NCBI RefSeq assembly: GCF_045635475.1
Contig: NZ_JBJGXI010000013.1
Location: 36,983 to 100,982 of the forward strand
Reading direction: 5' to 3'
Source of the DNA: JBJGXI01 sp045635475
GTDB taxonomy: Bacteria > Bacillota > Bacilli > Bacillales > Amphibacillaceae
DNA: 64,000 bases
The notes beneath the pieces were generated by a model. The model was given only the letters and a program-made list of their open reading frames with translations, searched no databases and was not told the DNA's origin. The stretch's first letter is position 1; the number at the start of each line of letters is the position of its first letter. Below are positions 1 to 8,965 of this stretch, one piece after another. Made by a program: the position numbers and the translations under genes.

Positions 1-2
1 TG

Positions 3-1391
3 GCATTTGTTTTATGGCGGTTACTTTATATTGTGATGGCTTGGTTTGTTGAAACCTATGAATGGAAGGACCGTGCTTTCCATCTAAATAAAGGGATTTT
101 TGTAAAGCACACGAGTACCATTCCATTTTCCAAAATTCAAAATGTGACAAGAAAAAAATCTGTATTTCATAAAATATTTGGACTGACTTCGTTAACCTTT
201 GAAACAGCGATGGACGGGGAAGATGATAGCATCCATTTTGAAGTAATATCCAAAAAACAGACAAACTTTTTGCAGGATCTCGTCCAAGCAGGTGAAAGAA
301 ATGCAGACCGAGATGATATTGGGAGTGCAGAGACAGGACAATTGCAGGAAACAAATGATGAAGAGCCTATACAAGAACCATTGCGTAAAACAAACCGCAC
401 GGTACATTTTTCACCAAAACGAAAAGACTTATGGCAGGCCAGCTTTACTTCATTGAGTTTTCTTGCACTACTTCCGTTTGTCGGCGGTGCTTATGACTAT
501 TTACAACCTTTTTTACCAGAGACAGATCAGGTGGAGGGTTTATTTCAAGGATTGCTTGCGAATAGCTGGCTATTTTTTGCGATGATTGTGTTGGCAGTTA
601 TTGTAGCGGTTATTTTTGGAATGGTAAGAACGTTTATCCGTTATGGCAAATATGAGATTTCATCCGATACTAAGTATATCTATATTGATCGTGGTGTATT
701 GAATGAAAGCTATTTTGCAATTGAAAAGAGGAAAGTGCAAGGTTTGGAAATAAATCAAACATGGGTAAAGCGAATATTTGGCCTTGCCGAAGTGAAATTA
801 ATTAGTTCTTCACAGCCTAAAATAGAAGATGGAGCAGTCAATGTGAACTCCCTCTATCCTTTTTTGCCGCTTGAAAAAGCATATAAGTTAATAGAGGATT
901 TACTACCTGGCTATCAGTTACAAGTGGAAATGAACAGACTGCCAAGAAAAACCTTATGGATAAAATTGTTTAGACCAAGCTGGTTATGGATATTGGCAAC
1001 AATCGGTTTATTTTATTTTAAACCAAAGTTTCTTCAATTGGATCAAGCTTGGTGGATCTTGAGTATTGGATTGTTGTGTATCATTGTAGTAAATCGTATC
1101 CTAGATTATCTGCATACAAGGTATGCCCTATCGTCAGACCAGGTGCAGTGGTGGCGTGGCGGCTTAACGAGTCGAATGTTTATAACAAAACGAAAAAATG
1201 TGATTGAGATGTCTTATTCACAAACGAGACTACAAAAACATTTTCAAATCGCTACCATTAATACAGTCAATCGCTCTAATCCCCCACACATTGAAACAAT
1301 TAATGATATCCCGTTAACGTACGTACTCTCCATCCAGGATTGGTACCTAAAGCGTCGGGAGGATGTTCGGATTGAGGAAAGAGCTAATTAG
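3..1391 (+). CDS. ydbT: PH-domain membrane protein, YdbT-like (5' partial)
   Basis: The reading frame is open from base 3, so the start lies before the window; the GTG at 33 is internal. About 463 residues are visible against roughly 490 for B. subtilis YdbT. The chain alternates basic soluble stretches resembling bacterial PH (bPH_2, DUF304) domains with pairs of hydrophobic helices, near residues 145-170, 185-210 and 320-365 of the visible part. The family usually sits beside a short YdbS-like partner, expected just upstream. Its membrane role is poorly defined; in B. subtilis ydbST is linked to envelope stress and resistance to other strains' products. Family assignment comes from the repeated PH-like and transmembrane layout. 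Confidence 0.8.
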   Translation, partial: AFVLWRLLYIVMAWFVETYEWKDRAFHLNKGIFVKHTSTIPFSKIQNVTRKKSVFHKIFGLTSLTFETAMDGEDDSIHFEVISKKQTNFLQDLVQAGERNADRDDIGSAETGQLQETNDEEPIQEPLRKTNRTVHFSPKRKDLWQASFTSLSFLALLPFVGGAYDYLQPFLPETDQVEGLFQGLLANSWLFFAMIVLAVIVAVIFGMVRTFIRYGKYEISSDTKYIYIDRGVLNESYFAIEKRKVQGLEINQTWVKRIFGLAEVKLISSSQPKIEDGAVNVNSLYPFLPLEKAYKLIEDLLPGYQLQVEMNRLPRKTLWIKLFRPSWLWILATIGLFYFKPKFLQLDQAWWILSIGLLCIIVVNRILDYLHTRYALSSDQVQWWRGGLTSRMFITKRKNVIEMSYSQTRLQKHFQIATINTVNRSNPPHIETINDIPLTYVLSIQDWYLKRREDVRIEERAN

Positions 1392-1696
1392 AAGATGAGC
1401 TAAAGTAAAATATCACATATTAGTTTCTATTATTACTGCTAATAACTTCAATAAGGACCTTGAATGACTGTATGTCTATCAAGGTTCTATTCACATTTTT
1501 AGTTGACGGTTCACTTGCGAAAGAAACTATCATCCTAGCAGTAAGCAACTACACTGAAGAAAAAACGTACCGCGCATAATTCAACCTATAAAAAAACGTA
1601 CGGCAACCACTGTCGAGAAAGTGAAATACACTCACTTAGCCATGTAACTCTGATGTAACTCTCTTATGTTCTAATATAACAAAGGAGGGTTTTTTT
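1392..1696 (+). terminator. Intergenic gap with probable terminator of the YdbT gene
   Basis: This 305-bp gap has no gene. A 10-bp stem (1454-1463 with 1479-1488, one G-T pair) is followed by a short T-rich stretch and is the likely terminator. A GTACG-containing sequence occurs twice (about 1566-1606). A clean promoter for the next operon is not obvious; the ribosome site AAAGGAGGG is at 1680-1688. Confidence 0.45.
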
Positions 1697-2812
1697 ATGG
1701 CTACAGAGCAGGTGTTTCATCCTGGTTTAGATGGTGTGATTGCAGCGAAGACAGATATTTCTTATTTGGATGTTGAAAATGAACAGATTGTCATTCGTGG
1801 TTATGATTTAATCGAACTATCGAAACATGTGAAGTATCTCGATTTGGTGTATCTTTTAATGAATGATCGATTGCCGACGAACATAGAACGAGATGATCTC
1901 GATCAATCGTTAAAAGATGAATATCTTGTTCCTAATGATGTGATCTCGATTTTACAAATGCTACCGAAACAGATGGATAGTATGGATGCTTTGAGAACTG
2001 GAATATCGATACTTTCAGGGTTTGAAAATGAACTTGATGATCGATCACTTGAAGCAAACCGTAGAAAAACGATTCGATTGCTAGCCAAGGTACCCACTAT
2101 TGTGGCCAATAGTTTTCGTGCCAAAATCAACAAAGAAGTAATCTCCCCCCGCAAAGATTTGTCATACAGTGCCAATTTCCTATACATGTTAACAGGCCAA
2201 GAACCCACACCAGCGGAAACTAAAGTATTTGACCAAACCTTAATGGTATACAGTGAGCATGAAATGCCAAATTCGACGTTTGCAGCAAGAGTGATTGCTT
2301 CGACCACGTCCGATATATACGGTGCGCTAACAGGTGCCGTTTCATCTTTAAAAGGTAAATTACATGGAGGAGCGAATGAAGCAGTAATGGAGATGCTGCT
2401 TGAGGCTAGGAATGTAGAAGGTATGGAAGCACTTATTATGAAAAAACTGCAAAACAAACACAGAATAATGGGCTTTGGTCATCGCGTTTACATGAAAAAG
2501 ATGGATCCTCGTGCCACATTAATGAAGGAAGCCGTTTTAGATTTAGTCCAGGAAAAGGGGAATAAAGAACTTTACGACATGTGTGTCGTGGGTGAAGAAG
2601 TGATGAAGCAAGAAAAAGGTCTATATCCCAACCTTGATTATTATGCTGCGCCGGTCTATTATCTGCTAGGCATACCGATTGAATTGTACACGCCGATTTT
2701 TCTTGCTGCACGAACGATTGGTATTTGTGCTCACGTTATCGAGCAACATGCTAACAATCGTTTATTTCGACCACGCGTAGATTATACAGGTCCAAGAAAC
2801 TTGCACCCATAA
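1697..2812 (+). CDS. mmgD: 2-methylcitrate synthase / citrate synthase family
   Basis: The 371-residue product matches the length of MmgD/PrpC (about 372). It condenses propionyl-CoA, or less efficiently acetyl-CoA, with oxaloacetate in the cytoplasm. Family signatures are visible: KLHGGANEAV near residue 225 with a catalytic-type histidine, GFGHRVYMKKMDPRA near 260, and the C-terminal RPRVDYTGP near 360. It begins at ATG after AAAGGAGGG. Methylcitrate dehydratase and methylisocitrate lyase follow on the same strand, which favours the 2-methylcitrate role over the TCA citrate synthase. The three genes together turn propionyl-CoA into pyruvate plus succinate. Confidence 0.9.
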   Translation: MATEQVFHPGLDGVIAAKTDISYLDVENEQIVIRGYDLIELSKHVKYLDLVYLLMNDRLPTNIERDDLDQSLKDEYLVPNDVISILQMLPKQMDSMDALRTGISILSGFENELDDRSLEANRRKTIRLLAKVPTIVANSFRAKINKEVISPRKDLSYSANFLYMLTGQEPTPAETKVFDQTLMVYSEHEMPNSTFAARVIASTTSDIYGALTGAVSSLKGKLHGGANEAVMEMLLEARNVEGMEALIMKKLQNKHRIMGFGHRVYMKKMDPRATLMKEAVLDLVQEKGNKELYDMCVVGEEVMKQEKGLYPNLDYYAAPVYYLLGIPIELYTPIFLAARTIGICAHVIEQHANNRLFRPRVDYTGPRNLHP

Positions 2813-2854
2813 CAAAAAAAGAAAATCGTTTTAATTGGAAGGAGTAAACATGTT

Positions 2855-4285
2855 ATGCCGACAAAAGAAAATCAAACAGATCCACTTTTAGTAGAAATTG
2901 CAGATTATGTACTGGACAAGAAAATAGACAGCGAGGGAGCGTATCAGACAGCACGATATGTGTTAATGGATTCGATCGCTTCTGGATTACTAGCCTTAAA
3001 TTATCCGGAATGTACCAAGCACCTCGGACCAATTGTACCGGGAACGGTTGTGCCAAATGGGGTTCGTGTGCCAGGAACATCTTATCAATTGGATCCGGTA
3101 CAAGGTGCGTTTAATATTGGCTGCATCATCAGGTGGCTCGATTACAATGATACATGGTTAGCTAAAGAATGGGGCCATCCATCTGATAATCTGGGCGGGA
3201 TTTTGGCCATTGCAGACTATATTAGTCGGGAGAACATAGCAGAAGGAAAGCAACCATTGACGATCAAAGATGTGCTAACAGCTTCGATAAAGGCACATGA
3301 AATTCAAGGTGTATTAGCACTTGATAATAGCTTTAATCGCGTTGGATTGGATCATGTACTTTTGGTGAAAATCGCTTCAACTGCAGTTGTAACTGAACTG
3401 CTTGGAGGAACGAAACAGGAAATTATTAATGCGGTGTCTAATGCATGGATTGATAATTCTAGTTTACGGACGTACCGCCATGCACCTAACACCGGTTCTC
3501 GAAAATCCTGGGCAGCAGGAGATGCTACGAGCCGAGCGGTTAGACTGGCGATGATGGCACTGAAAGGTGAGATGGGCTATGCTTCGGCATTATCAGCTCC
3601 TACGTGGGGATTTCAGGATGTTCTGTTTAAAGGAGAAGAACTCACGCTTGCTCGACCACTTGATTGTTATGTGATAGAAAATGTTTTGCTGAAAATTGCA
3701 TTTCCTGCAGAGTTTCACGCACAAACAGCTGTTGAATGTGCGATACAACTCCACGGAGACGTACTAAATCGTCTAGAAGATATAGATGAAATCGAATTAA
3801 CCACACATGAGGCGGCCATTCGAATTATCGACAAGACTGGTCCGTTATACAATCCTGCTGACCGTGATCACTGCTTGCAATATATGGTGGCGATTGGTTT
3901 AATTTTTGGTCAACTAACAGCGGATCATTATGAAGATAAAATTGCACAAGATCCTCGTATTGATAGATTGCGAGGAAAAATGACGGTCGTTGAAAATAAA
4001 GCGTATAGTAAAGACTACCTTGATCCGGATAAACGATCAATCGCAAATGCGGTACAGATTCGGTATAAAGATGGTTCGCAATCAGAAAATGTTGTGTGTG
4101 AATATCCAATTGGACATCATCGCCGCCGGAAAGAAGGGATTCCATTATTAATCGATAAAGTGGAAAACAGTCTGAAAAGTCGGTATCCTAAAAAACAAAC
4201 TGATAACATCATGACACTGATGATGGATCACGATCGCTTAGAAGAGGTAGCTGTTTCTGAATTTATGAAGATGCTGATGATTTAA
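2855..4285 (+). CDS. mmgE: 2-methylcitrate dehydratase (MmgE/PrpD family)
   Basis: The 476-residue protein has the typical length of the MmgE/PrpD family (about 472-483). It dehydrates 2-methylcitrate to 2-methyl-cis-aconitate, the second step of the methylcitrate cycle. Recognisable stretches include the GCIIRWLDYNDTW region near residue 90, WGHPSDNLGGILA near 107, and the RTYRHAPNTGSRKSWAAGDA region near 206-225. It starts at the second of two close ATGs, 9 bases after GGAAGGAG; the first ATG (2850) is out of frame. It lies 42 bp after mmgD and 28 bp before the lyase gene, in one operon. Confidence 0.93.
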   Translation: MPTKENQTDPLLVEIADYVLDKKIDSEGAYQTARYVLMDSIASGLLALNYPECTKHLGPIVPGTVVPNGVRVPGTSYQLDPVQGAFNIGCIIRWLDYNDTWLAKEWGHPSDNLGGILAIADYISRENIAEGKQPLTIKDVLTASIKAHEIQGVLALDNSFNRVGLDHVLLVKIASTAVVTELLGGTKQEIINAVSNAWIDNSSLRTYRHAPNTGSRKSWAAGDATSRAVRLAMMALKGEMGYASALSAPTWGFQDVLFKGEELTLARPLDCYVIENVLLKIAFPAEFHAQTAVECAIQLHGDVLNRLEDIDEIELTTHEAAIRIIDKTGPLYNPADRDHCLQYMVAIGLIFGQLTADHYEDKIAQDPRIDRLRGKMTVVENKAYSKDYLDPDKRSIANAVQIRYKDGSQSENVVCEYPIGHHRRRKEGIPLLIDKVENSLKSRYPKKQTDNIMTLMMDHDRLEEVAVSEFMKMLMI

Positions 4286-4313
4286 ATGTAATTGCGATGA
4301 AGGGATGAATATT

Positions 4314-5222
4314 GTGGCTTGGTTAATAGAAGAGGAAAAAAGTCAAAAACAATTAGCAACACAATTTTTACAGCAAATCACGACAAATACGATACTTAAA
4401 ATACCTGGAGCGCATGATGGGATGGCCGGTCTTGTTGCCAAACAAACAGGTTTTGAGGCACTCTACTTATCTGGAGCTGCCTATACCGCAAGCAGAGGCT
4501 TGCCGGATTTAGGTATAGTTACTTCCGATGAGGTGACCGCGCGAGCACGCGACTTGATTCGTGCCACCCAACTTCCATTACTTGTCGATATCGACACCGG
4601 ATATGGTGGAATTTTAAATGTTGCAAGGACCGCTAAGGAAATGGTCGAAGCAAAAGTTGCTGCTGTGCAGATTGAGGATCAACAATTATCGAAAAAATGC
4701 GGACATTTGAATGGCAAAAAGCTGGTTTCAGTAGAAGAAATGATGCAAAAGATTAAAACAATCAAACAGGTTGCTCCTTCACTCGTAGTAATTGCCAGAA
4801 CAGATGCCAAAGGAGTTGACGGAATCGAAGCAGCAATTGACCGTGCCAAAAAATATCTAGAAGCAGGCGCTGATGCTATATTTCCAGAAGCATTGCAAAC
4901 AGAAGAAGAATTTCGTCATGTTAGTGAGCAAGTAAAAGCACCATTACTCGCGAACATGACAGAGTTTGGTAAAACACCTTATTTTACAGCAGACCAATTT
5001 CAAAGTTTTGGATATAGTATGGTCATCTATCCAGTTACTGCTTTGCGCGCAGCGGCGAAAGCATACGAAAACGTGTTTCAAGAGATTTTTGAAAAAGGAA
5101 CCCAAGTGGATGTGTTAGATTCGATGCAAACGAGAAGTGAATTATATGAAACAATAAACTACTATGACTATGAAAGATTAGATGAGAAAATAGCTCGGAC
5201 GGTTTTGCCCGACGAGGAATAG
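4314..5222 (+). CDS. mmgF: Methylisocitrate lyase (PrpB/MmgF)
   Basis: The protein cleaves 2-methylisocitrate to pyruvate and succinate, the last step of the pathway encoded by this operon. It belongs to the ICL/PEP mutase TIM-barrel family. PGAHDGMAGLVAKQ, LYLSGAAYTASRGLPD, the metal-binding DIDTGYGG and the catalytic loop KKCGHLNGK are all visible. I chose the GTG at 4314, giving VAWLIEEE at the N terminus, because AAGGG at 4300-4304 is well spaced for it; the ATG at 4305 would have no room for a ribosome site. The length of 302 residues matches B. subtilis MmgF (301). A terminator follows. Confidence 0.93.
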   Translation: MAWLIEEEKSQKQLATQFLQQITTNTILKIPGAHDGMAGLVAKQTGFEALYLSGAAYTASRGLPDLGIVTSDEVTARARDLIRATQLPLLVDIDTGYGGILNVARTAKEMVEAKVAAVQIEDQQLSKKCGHLNGKKLVSVEEMMQKIKTIKQVAPSLVVIARTDAKGVDGIEAAIDRAKKYLEAGADAIFPEALQTEEEFRHVSEQVKAPLLANMTEFGKTPYFTADQFQSFGYSMVIYPVTALRAAAKAYENVFQEIFEKGTQVDVLDSMQTRSELYETINYYDYERLDEKIARTVLPDEE

Positions 5223-5238
5223 AAGTAATTTTATAAAT

Positions 5239-5269
5239 GCCCTTACAGTTGTGTGTAAGGGTATTTTTT
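5239..5269 (+). terminator. Terminator of the methylcitrate operon
   Basis: The 8-bp arms CCCTTACA and TGTAAGGG, with a short loop, are followed by TATTTTTTA just after the mmgF stop codon. Confidence 0.85.
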
Positions 5270-5300
5270 ATGTGTTAGGAACGCGAATAAAACAGATTAT

Positions 5301-5329
5301 TTGTCTCTAATCGATAAAATCTGTATAAT
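5301..5329 (+). promoter_or_regulatory. Sigma-A promoter for the FMN reductase gene
   Basis: TTGTCT (5301-5306) and a perfect TATAAT (5324-5329) are separated by 17 bases, 71 bp upstream of the start codon. Confidence 0.7.
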
Positions 5330-5400
5330 AAATTACGGAAAGTAACTTAGTTATAATAAATAACTATAAAGCGTATTATACAACTTGGAGGAATCAAACT

Positions 5401-5943
5401 ATGTCAAAGCTTAACATCGGTATTATTTTAGGAAGTACGCGTCAAGGACGAGTAAGCACACAAGTAGGGGAATGGGTAAAGGAAGTAGCGGATAAACGCA
5501 ACGATGCAAATTATGAGATTGTAGATATTGCTGATTTCAAACTACCATTTTTAGGTGAAGGCACCGGGCAAGAGCCAGGAATTGCCGCTTGGAACGATAA
5601 GCTTGGTAACTTTGATGGCTTCGTTTTCATCGTTCAAGAATATAATCATAGTATCACAGGCGCACTGAAAAACGCACTTGATTCTGCTCGTGAACCGTGG
5701 AATAACAAAGCAGCCGGTATTGTCAGCTACGGCTCAACAGGTGGTGCGCGTGCCGCTGAACACTTACGTGGGATTTTAGGTGAATTAATGATTGCTGATG
5801 TTCGAGTTCATCCAACACTTTCATTATTCACTGATTTTGAAAACTTCAGTGTATTCAAGCCGGCGGAATTACATTTGCAAAATGTCAATACAATGCTAGA
5901 CCAAGTCAATGCTTGGAGCGGAGCCTTAAAAACGATAAGATAA
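5401..5943 (+). CDS. NADPH-dependent FMN reductase family protein
   Basis: The 180-residue flavodoxin-fold protein carries the flavin phosphate-binding motif GSTRQGRVS near residues 11-19, the PEYNHS-like QEYNHSITGALKNALD segment near 79-94, and a YGSTGGARA segment near 110. These are characteristic of the NADPH-dependent FMN reductase (PF03358) family, which includes azoreductases, chromate/quinone reductases and SsuE-like enzymes. It is a single-gene unit with its own promoter and terminator, and a GGAGG ribosome site before ATG. The electron acceptor in the cell cannot be read from the sequence; a quinone or azo reductase role is the usual guess. Confidence 0.85.
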   Translation: MSKLNIGIILGSTRQGRVSTQVGEWVKEVADKRNDANYEIVDIADFKLPFLGEGTGQEPGIAAWNDKLGNFDGFVFIVQEYNHSITGALKNALDSAREPWNNKAAGIVSYGSTGGARAAEHLRGILGELMIADVRVHPTLSLFTDFENFSVFKPAELHLQNVNTMLDQVNAWSGALKTIR

Positions 5944-5947
5944 AACA

Positions 5948-5986
5948 AAAGAACCTATGCATGGATTTGCCATGCATAGGTTCTTT
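5948..5986 (+). terminator. Strong terminator after the FMN reductase gene
   Basis: A perfect stem of about 17 bp, with AAAGAACCTATGCATGG pairing to 5970-5986, closes a 5-nt loop. It is AT-rich at the base and near-symmetrical, so it may work on both strands. Confidence 0.85.
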
Positions 5987-6111
5987 ACATGTTAGCTGAA
6001 ATAAGGTTTATTTGATTATACTAGAACAGAATTTGTACGAAACCAAGATCACGAGTAATATCATTGACGGTAGACTAGTAGTTTTAGGAAAACCACTCGA
6101 TATCTTCCCTG

Positions 6112-6140
6112 TTGACAAATTACCCTAATGGGTATATAGT
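6112..6140 (+). promoter_or_regulatory. Promoter of the persulfide operon with CsoR/CstR-type operator in the spacer
   Basis: TTGACA (6112-6117) and TATAGT (6135-6140) are 17 bases apart. The spacer holds the perfect dyad TACCCTAATGGGTA (6121-6134), the C/G-tract palindrome typical of CsoR-family operators. A bound repressor would block RNA polymerase. The CsoR-family gene at the end of this operon (10045) is the obvious regulator, but it is frameshifted. Confidence 0.8.
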
Positions 6141-6195
6141 TGGTTTTGTGTTGAAATAAGCACAAAAGTTAAACGAATTTTTTTTACGATGAATT

Positions 6196-6211
6196 ATACC
6201 TGCATGGGTAT
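6196..6211 (+). promoter_or_regulatory. Second CsoR/CstR-type operator
   Basis: ATACCTGCATGGGTAT is an inverted repeat of the same type as the promoter operator. It lies in the leader just before the yrkE ribosome site (AGGAGGA). Weaker half-sites occur before yrkF (GGGTAT at 7170-7175) and yrkH (ATACCC at 7790-7795). Confidence 0.65.
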
Positions 6212-6235
6212 TGTAAAACTTTTAGGAGGATTCAC

Positions 6236-6715
6236 ATGACGGAGAAGAAAAAAACAACAATCGTTTTATTTAGTGGTGATTATGATAAAGCAATGGCAGC
6301 CTATATCATTGCTAACGGTGCTGCTGCTTATGATCATGAAGTGACCATTTTTCATACCTTTTGGGGATTAAATGCACTAAGGAAAGATGAAAATATGGAT
6401 GTAAAAAAAGGGTTTTTGGAGAAAATGTTCGGCAAGATGATGCCGAGAGGTGCAGATAAGATGGGCTTATCCAAAATGCATTTTGCTGGCTTTGGACCAA
6501 AGATGATTAAAAGTGTTATGAAAAAACATAACGCCATGAGCTTACCGAGCTTAATAGAAATGGCTCAAGAACAAGAAGTTAAGCTCGTTGCATGCACGAT
6601 GACAATGGATTTGTTAGGTCTACAAAAGGAAGAATTATTAGATGACATTGATTATGCAGGTGTAGCGGCGTATCTAGGTGATGCAGAAAATGGCAATGTA
6701 AACTTGTTTATTTAA
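6236..6715 (+). CDS. yrkE: DsrE/DsrF-like sulfur-transfer protein
   Basis: The 159-residue protein belongs to the DsrE/F/H-like family of YrkE (DUF1641/DsrE_2 type). It is a small cytoplasmic fold that carries persulfide sulfur between rhodanese and TusA partners. The N-terminal strand TTIVLFSGDYDKAMAAYIIA and the VKLVACTMTMDLLGL segment with one cysteine near residue 122 are typical. It is the first gene after the operator-bearing promoter, with an AGGAGGA ribosome site. The gene order that follows matches the B. subtilis yrkE-F-H-I-J block. A role in moving sulfane sulfur is inferred from family and context. Confidence 0.85.
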   Translation: MTEKKKTTIVLFSGDYDKAMAAYIIANGAAAYDHEVTIFHTFWGLNALRKDENMDVKKGFLEKMFGKMMPRGADKMGLSKMHFAGFGPKMIKSVMKKHNAMSLPSLIEMAQEQEVKLVACTMTMDLLGLQKEELLDDIDYAGVAAYLGDAENGNVNLFI

Positions 6716-6839
6716 TGCTATTATTTCAATCATTCCGTGATCAGAGGAAATGAAAACCGAGTTAAACACTAAAACTAGACTACAGTGCTGTCAACATCTA
6801 AGACGCATGAACAGCTGGAGATAAGAAGGAGCATACGTA

Positions 6840-7136
6840 ATGAAACAATATGCAGCAATCGAAGTACAAAAGCTAGTCGAAGCAGATAAAGCCCAACACA
6901 TCATTGATGTAAGAGAAGTAGATGAAGTGGAAACTGGCAAAATCCCTGGCGCCATTCATATCCCACTTGGATTACTCGAATTTAGAATGCATGAATTAGA
7001 TAAATCAAAAGAATATATTTTGGTTTGTCGTTCTGGAGGAAGAAGTGGTCGTGCCGGACAGTTGCTAGAAAGTCATGGATTTAACGTTATTAATATGGAT
7101 GGCGGTATGTTAGCTTGGCAAGGGAAAATCGAATAG
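6840..7136 (+). CDS. Single-domain rhodanese
   Basis: A 98-residue stand-alone rhodanese domain. IIDVREVDEVETGKIPGA near residues 21-38 and the active-site loop CRSGGRSG near 62-69 supply the persulfide-accepting cysteine. It would move sulfane sulfur between thiosulfate or persulfides and the neighbouring TusA/DsrE proteins. It starts at ATG 840 bp into the operon region after GAAGGAG. It is an extra member compared with the minimal yrk set. The acceptor is not known. Confidence 0.88.
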   Translation: MKQYAAIEVQKLVEADKAQHIIDVREVDEVETGKIPGAIHIPLGLLEFRMHELDKSKEYILVCRSGGRSGRAGQLLESHGFNVINMDGGMLAWQGKIE

Positions 7137-7192
7137 TTTATATTTTTTTGAAAAAATAAATACTGGTTAGGGTATAAGAGGAGGGTTTTTTA

Positions 7193-7765
7193 ATGGAAAA
7201 GTTACACGCAGATATCATAGTAGATGCAAAAGGGCTTGCTTGTCCGATGCCAATTGTGAAAACAAAAAAAGTAATGAAAGAAGTGCAATCTGGAAACGTG
7301 GTAGAAGTGCAAGCTACAGATAAAGGTTCACGAGCAGATCTTCAAGCATGGGCACACAGTGCTGGCCATCAATATTTGGGTACCCTTGAAGAGGGAGATG
7401 TGTTAAAGCACTTTCTTAGAAAAGCTACTGAGGAAGAACAATTCGTTCAAACCCATCCGAGCATTTCCAATAATCAAGAACTTGAAAAAAAGCTAGCAGC
7501 AAATGATAATATTGTCGTTCTTGATGTAAGAGAAGCAGCGGAATATGCGTTCAATCATATACCGGAAGCTAAAAGTATCCCGCTAGGTGATTTGGATGCG
7601 CGCAGTAAGGAACTAAATAGAGACGATGAGATTTATGTTGTATGTAGAACAGGTAGTAGAAGTGATCTTGCTGCGCAAAAATTAACAAACTTAGGATTTT
7701 CTAAAGTTATTAATGTTGTACCAGGTATGAGTGAGTGGACTGGAAAGACAGAAACTTTAAAGTAG
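7193..7765 (+). CDS. yrkF: TusA-rhodanese fusion (YrkF/CstA-like)
   Basis: This is a 190-residue two-domain protein. Residues 8-75 are a TusA domain with the CPMPIVKTKK sulfur-accepting motif; residues 95-190 are a rhodanese with DVREAAEYAFNHIPEA and the active-site loop CRTGSRS. Fusion of the two lets persulfide move within one chain. The layout equals B. subtilis YrkF and resembles Staphylococcus aureus CstA, a multidomain sulfurtransferase induced by sulfide stress. A GAGGAGGG ribosome site and a half-operator GGGTAT lie just upstream. Function is from family knowledge and operon context. Confidence 0.9.
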   Translation: MEKLHADIIVDAKGLACPMPIVKTKKVMKEVQSGNVVEVQATDKGSRADLQAWAHSAGHQYLGTLEEGDVLKHFLRKATEEEQFVQTHPSISNNQELEKKLAANDNIVVLDVREAAEYAFNHIPEAKSIPLGDLDARSKELNRDDEIYVVCRTGSRSDLAAQKLTNLGFSKVINVVPGMSEWTGKTETLK

Positions 7766-7810
7766 GAATATATTTTTTTGAATAAAGTTATACCCAGGGA
7801 GGTAATGTGA

Positions 7811-8938
7811 ATGACCGTAAATACAATGACAGCTAAAGATCTAACTGAAAAAATAGTAGATAAACAACCGTTATTCATTTTAGACGTTCGGAATCAAGAG
7901 GATTTTGCTGATTGGAAAATAGAAGGTGCTAATTTTGAATACTTGAATATTCCATACTTTGACCTATTAGATGGAGTAGAAGAGATTATCGAAAACATTC
8001 CTGCGAACAAAGAGATTTTAGTAGTGTGTGCGAAAGAAGGCTCTTCTGTCATGATTGCTGAAATGCTTTCAGAAGAAGGAATAACCGTTTCTTACCTTCA
8101 AGGTGGCATGAAAGCATATAGCGAACACCTTGAACCTGTTAAAGTTGGAAACCTAACAGGAGGTGGAGAAATATATCAATTTGTTCGAATCGGTAAAGGG
8201 TGTTTATCTTACATGATAATCTCGGATGGTGAGGCAGCAATAATCGATGCGACACGTATGACGGAGGTTTTTATAGATTTTGCTAACAGTAAAAATGCTA
8301 GTATTACAAACGTGCTGGATACACATTTACATGCAGATCACATTTCCGGTGGAAGAAAAATTGCAGAAGCTACAAATGCGACCTATTGGTTACCTCCAAA
8401 AGATGCAGACGAAGTAACGTTTGACTATGCACCTTTGGAAGATGCTACTGTCGTCAAAGTCGGAAGCAATGCTATTCATATTCACGCGTTATATTCACCA
8501 GGACACACGATTGGTTCTACATCATTTGTAATCGATGATGAATATCTGTTGTCAGGAGATATTCTCTTTATTGACTCGATCGGTAGACCTGATTTAGCTG
8601 GAAAAGCGGATGACTGGGTAGGCGATTTAAGAGACAGCTTGTATTCCCGCTACCGAGAATTATCGGAGGAATTAATTGTGCTTCCTGCGCACTTTATGAT
8701 CATGGATGAATTGAATGATGATGGTAGTGTTTCAGCAAAACTAGCTACACTGTTTGCTAACAATCATGGTCTGAAAATAGAGGATGAAACAGCTTTTAGA
8801 AGTCTAGTAACAGAAAATTTACCACCGCAACCGAATGCGTATCAAGAGATTCGTGAAACAAATATGGGGAAAGTTACTCCGGATGAAGAAAGACAACGTG
8901 AAATGGAAATCGGTCCAAATCGTTGTGCAGTTAGATAG
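7811..8938 (+). CDS. yrkH: Rhodanese / metallo-beta-lactamase-fold persulfide dioxygenase-like protein
   Basis: The 375-residue protein has an N-terminal rhodanese domain (residues 10-110, cysteine in the VVCAKEGSS loop near 75). A metallo-beta-lactamase domain of the ETHE1/glyoxalase II type follows (about 118-320). The metal motif THLHADHISGG is near residue 172, with SPGHTIGS, LSGDILF and PAHF supplying further ligands. ETHE1-like enzymes oxidise glutathione or low-molecular-weight persulfide to sulfite. The domain order is that of B. subtilis YrkH; S. aureus CstB has the hydrolase first. It is likely the oxidising step of the operon. The last 40 residues are polar and end in NRCAVR. Confidence 0.88.
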   Translation: MTVNTMTAKDLTEKIVDKQPLFILDVRNQEDFADWKIEGANFEYLNIPYFDLLDGVEEIIENIPANKEILVVCAKEGSSVMIAEMLSEEGITVSYLQGGMKAYSEHLEPVKVGNLTGGGEIYQFVRIGKGCLSYMIISDGEAAIIDATRMTEVFIDFANSKNASITNVLDTHLHADHISGGRKIAEATNATYWLPPKDADEVTFDYAPLEDATVVKVGSNAIHIHALYSPGHTIGSTSFVIDDEYLLSGDILFIDSIGRPDLAGKADDWVGDLRDSLYSRYRELSEELIVLPAHFMIMDELNDDGSVSAKLATLFANNHGLKIEDETAFRSLVTENLPPQPNAYQEIRETNMGKVTPDEERQREMEIGPNRCAVR

Positions 8939-8965
8939 ATATTAAGAAACTTAGGAGGATGAAAA

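Noticed and set aside
1903..2457. 184-codon minus-strand frame inside mmgD
   Set aside because: It lies wholly within a strongly conserved gene and reads as a Ser-rich antisense shadow without a start signal.
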